Made by a program: the position numbers and the translations under genes. 64,000 nt of DNA. It comes from Sphagnum compactum. Lineage: Eukaryota; Bryophyta; Sphagnopsida; Sphagnales. The stretch lies in contig OZ234497.1 of assembly GCA_965153455.1 (NCBI GenBank), forward strand, positions 14,370,302 through 14,434,301, in the 5' to 3' direction. Positions 61,701 to 64,000 of the stretch are shown here, one piece after another. How positions within the stretch are numbered: the stretch's first letter is position 1; the number at the start of each line of letters is the position of its first letter. Under the pieces are notes generated by a model. The model did no database searches. It had not been told where the DNA came from and was given only the letters and a program-made list of their open reading frames with translations.

Positions 61701-63490
61701 CATTCATGGAATATGAGCCATTGCATGAATATAGTGGTAAAAGTTTAAACATCATAAGACCAAAAAGAAAAGCCCTTTATTCATGGAATATGAGCAAAAT
61801 GACTAAAATGCTTCTAGCGATGTATATAATCATTCATTGTCAATTGAATATGGCCAAAGGAAAATGATTTGTATTGGCAATATAGGAAATTCATATTTTT
61901 TGGGGCTTTTAATTTTCTTTTTAAATTCCTTTTTCACAAGGAGGTGTCACCAAATATTTTTTTATGCATCCATTTTAACATTTTAAAATAAATAAAAATT
62001 ACACAAGATTATCCATTCTAAAAATGTTTTATGCACATTAAAAGAACATCACTTTATAACACAATTGGGACCATAAAAATATGAAATTTATGAACTATGA
62101 TAACAAGGAATGCAAGCCTAACATTTCACTATTCATAATTTTAGACACCTTTTAATTCTAGTGACAAGAATTTTTGAGGAATTAATATATTCCAAAGACA
62201 AATCGTACCTACTTCATTTCCAAGCCTAATTACCTCACTCCTTTCCTTACACCATAGCATGGATATGAAAAGGCAAATTAATGTGTGCATTTTCATGTCA
62301 ATGATATTTATATTAATTCAAATTAAATTTGATAGTGACATAAATAATGACAAATTACTTGGAAACCATATGGCAACACAAGAAGAGAAAAAAAAAGCTG
62401 ATTGTCATTGGTGTTGCACACGACGTGAAACCCAAATTGGTTTGATGACAACCAATTATACTCCTAGTTTGGATGCAATACAATGAATGCTATAAAGGCA
62501 CAATGGATGATTTTTTTAGAGTCCAAGTTATAGCATAAAACCTTTTGAAAAAGCCTTTTACTAATCAATATTCTATATTAGCCATTCCTTGATATGTTGA
62601 TATCCATCAAAATGGATGATTATCAAGCTATTGAACAAAATTGGATGAAATGGTTTTTTAAATACAATACTAAAATCGACATAAGTTTGGAAAGATATGT
62701 GAACAATAACATTTCACAGTCATCTGGTTGGAACATGTTCATTTCAAAAAAAAATTCATGAATTAACATAAAAATCACAAAGAGAGGTGAAACATGAAAG
62801 TTCCTTGCATAATGGTTCCGACATAGTTTGCCCCTTGTATCTTCATCATTGAACTTTTTGTTTAAACATTTGATTTTTTGGGATGCAAAACTTTCAATTC
62901 AATTTCTTTCCCAAATTCAAAACAATTTGATGTTCTTAAATGATCTTTTATTCAGCCCCAACTTATGCAATTACCCTTAAACCCATTCAACCCAACATCA
63001 TATTGGTCTTACCATCATATGATTTCCAAATTCCTCCATTTCAAAAACATTTGCATTAACATTTTTTTGGTCCATGTAATGATCTAATTATCATTTGGCA
63101 TGTCGATTCCATTTTAGAATGTTTGGACCAACACAATTTTTATCCAACTAATCATCTCATTATCATTGAGCATATGGATTCCATTCCAAAACATTTGCAT
63201 GGACACACTCTTTGTCCAAATAACAATTTAAATTCTCATCTTCACACACATGCATCCTCAACTCTTCAAAGCATTACGTTAAAGAATTAGGACATAGTTG
63301 TTTGATCTCTACTCCAACTTGGCAACAACAATGAAAGCCATTCCAAAACTTGTTTGCACCAACAAAAGTTTTGTCAAGTTGTAACATGTATCATCATTAT
63401 CATATCATTATTAGTTTGCCTTGGGGATAAAGAATTGGGATTGTAATTGTTGCAACATTAATCCAACTTTGACATCACATATTGAACATA
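58738..63490. other. AT-rich, T-rich low-complexity and intergenic DNA
   Basis: The segment 58880-59350 is dominated by T-rich runs, giving Phe-rich open frames that are not genes. The rest is AT-rich with no supported gene. The 75-codon plus frame at 62259-62486 is not recognised. Confidence 0.4.
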
Positions 63491-64000
63491 TTAAAACCCA
63501 TTCCTAAATTTTAGGAACACTACAATATGATTGTTTTTAACTTGGGTCAGACCTGTGATTGTAAGGAGCTTGATTAGGGGTGAAAAGGCATTTTGTACAA
63601 GAAGCAAAAGAATGGGGCATCCCCACTTATCTTGCTTACTTGCATTTGCATTTGCATATCTGAACAGCCACACCCCTTCTCTAGTCTCTTCCTCCTCCCC
63701 CTCCCTCACACTCCCAATCTTTCTCTTGCAGAGAGTATTATTGCTTACTTTCTCTTCCTTTCCTCCAAAAGCATCCATCAATTGACCCACCAGCAGCTTA
63801 GCAGCTCTTTCTCTTGAATCTCTCTTGAAAAACACAAGATTTAACAGTTTATCCCATTCATCACAGAGGTGTAGAGAGAGAGAGAGAGAGAGAGATTTGG
63901 GTTCTCCACCAACTTGCCAACATTTTGATTCTGAGTTCATTACTTTGAATCCATATTTTTACTGAGTGCTACAAATTTTCAGTCACTGGAATTAAGCCAA
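63491..64000 (+). promoter_or_regulatory. Possible promoter/leader of a plus-strand gene beyond the window
   Basis: Composition changes to a pyrimidine-rich, leader-like stretch (63660-63790, many CTTCCTCC and TCTCTT runs) followed by a GA microsatellite of about 12 units (63867-63894). This resembles the leader regions of the genes in this window. No start codon with a convincing frame is seen before the edge. Confidence 0.3.

Noticed and set aside
63491-63940. Minus-strand open frame of 149 codons
   Set aside because: It contains microsatellite-coded SLSLSL and mixed low-complexity parts and lies in a leader-like region for the opposite strand; no domain seen.

Overview
This window looks like nuclear DNA of a land plant. 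It is AT-rich and gene-poor, its genes are split by short GT-AG introns, and it carries plant-type transposon debris. The protein families are plant-like: an alternative NAD(P)H dehydrogenase of the NDA type, an XRI1-type protein and PPR remnants. The sequence alone does not fix the species. Low gene density and many decayed elements suggest a large genome such as a fern, lycophyte or gymnosperm, but that is inference.

Four genes could be rebuilt exon by exon with matching intron phases. On the minus strand these are a DCC1 homologue (11520-14025, RFC-CTF18 clamp loader, sister chromatid cohesion), a mitochondrial NDA-type NAD(P)H dehydrogenase (19659-23291) and an XRI1-like gene (39950-42477, with the middle unresolved). 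On the plus strand is a UMP1/POMP proteasome maturation factor (36639-38441). A fifth locus (33160-35808, plus) holds exons of an NAD(P)H-hydrate dehydratase. It lacks recognisable first exons and has altered core motifs, so it is probably a pseudogene. An unrecognised minus-strand transcription unit may lie at about 51860-52905.

Layout: 1-789 is a truncated LTR; 2148-3390 a tandem repeat of about 310 bp units; 4085-5370 a decayed hAT transposase; 5371-11519 mostly featureless AT-rich DNA; 11520-14025 DCC1, followed by a tandem array (14185-15640) starting about 160 bp upstream of its start codon; 15641-19658 repeats and AT-rich DNA; 19659-23340 NDA; 23660-32760 AT-rich DNA with a dead Harbinger transposase; 33160-42480 the gene-dense part (hydratase relic, UMP1, XRI1); 42480-64000 mostly AT-rich DNA with two solo LTRs, each with a perfect 5-bp target duplication, a SINE-like tRNA fragment, a hairpin and a PPR pseudogene.

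The genes do not form an operon-like unit. DCC1 and XRI1 both act in chromosome maintenance, UMP1 in proteasome assembly and NDA in respiration, and I see no reason to read their proximity as functional. The most useful observations are the gene-proximal tandem array with a CpG gradient, the partial exon duplication inside DCC1, the UMP1 start codon alone in its exon, the long G-run next to the NDA start codon, the solo-LTR family and two foldback structures.
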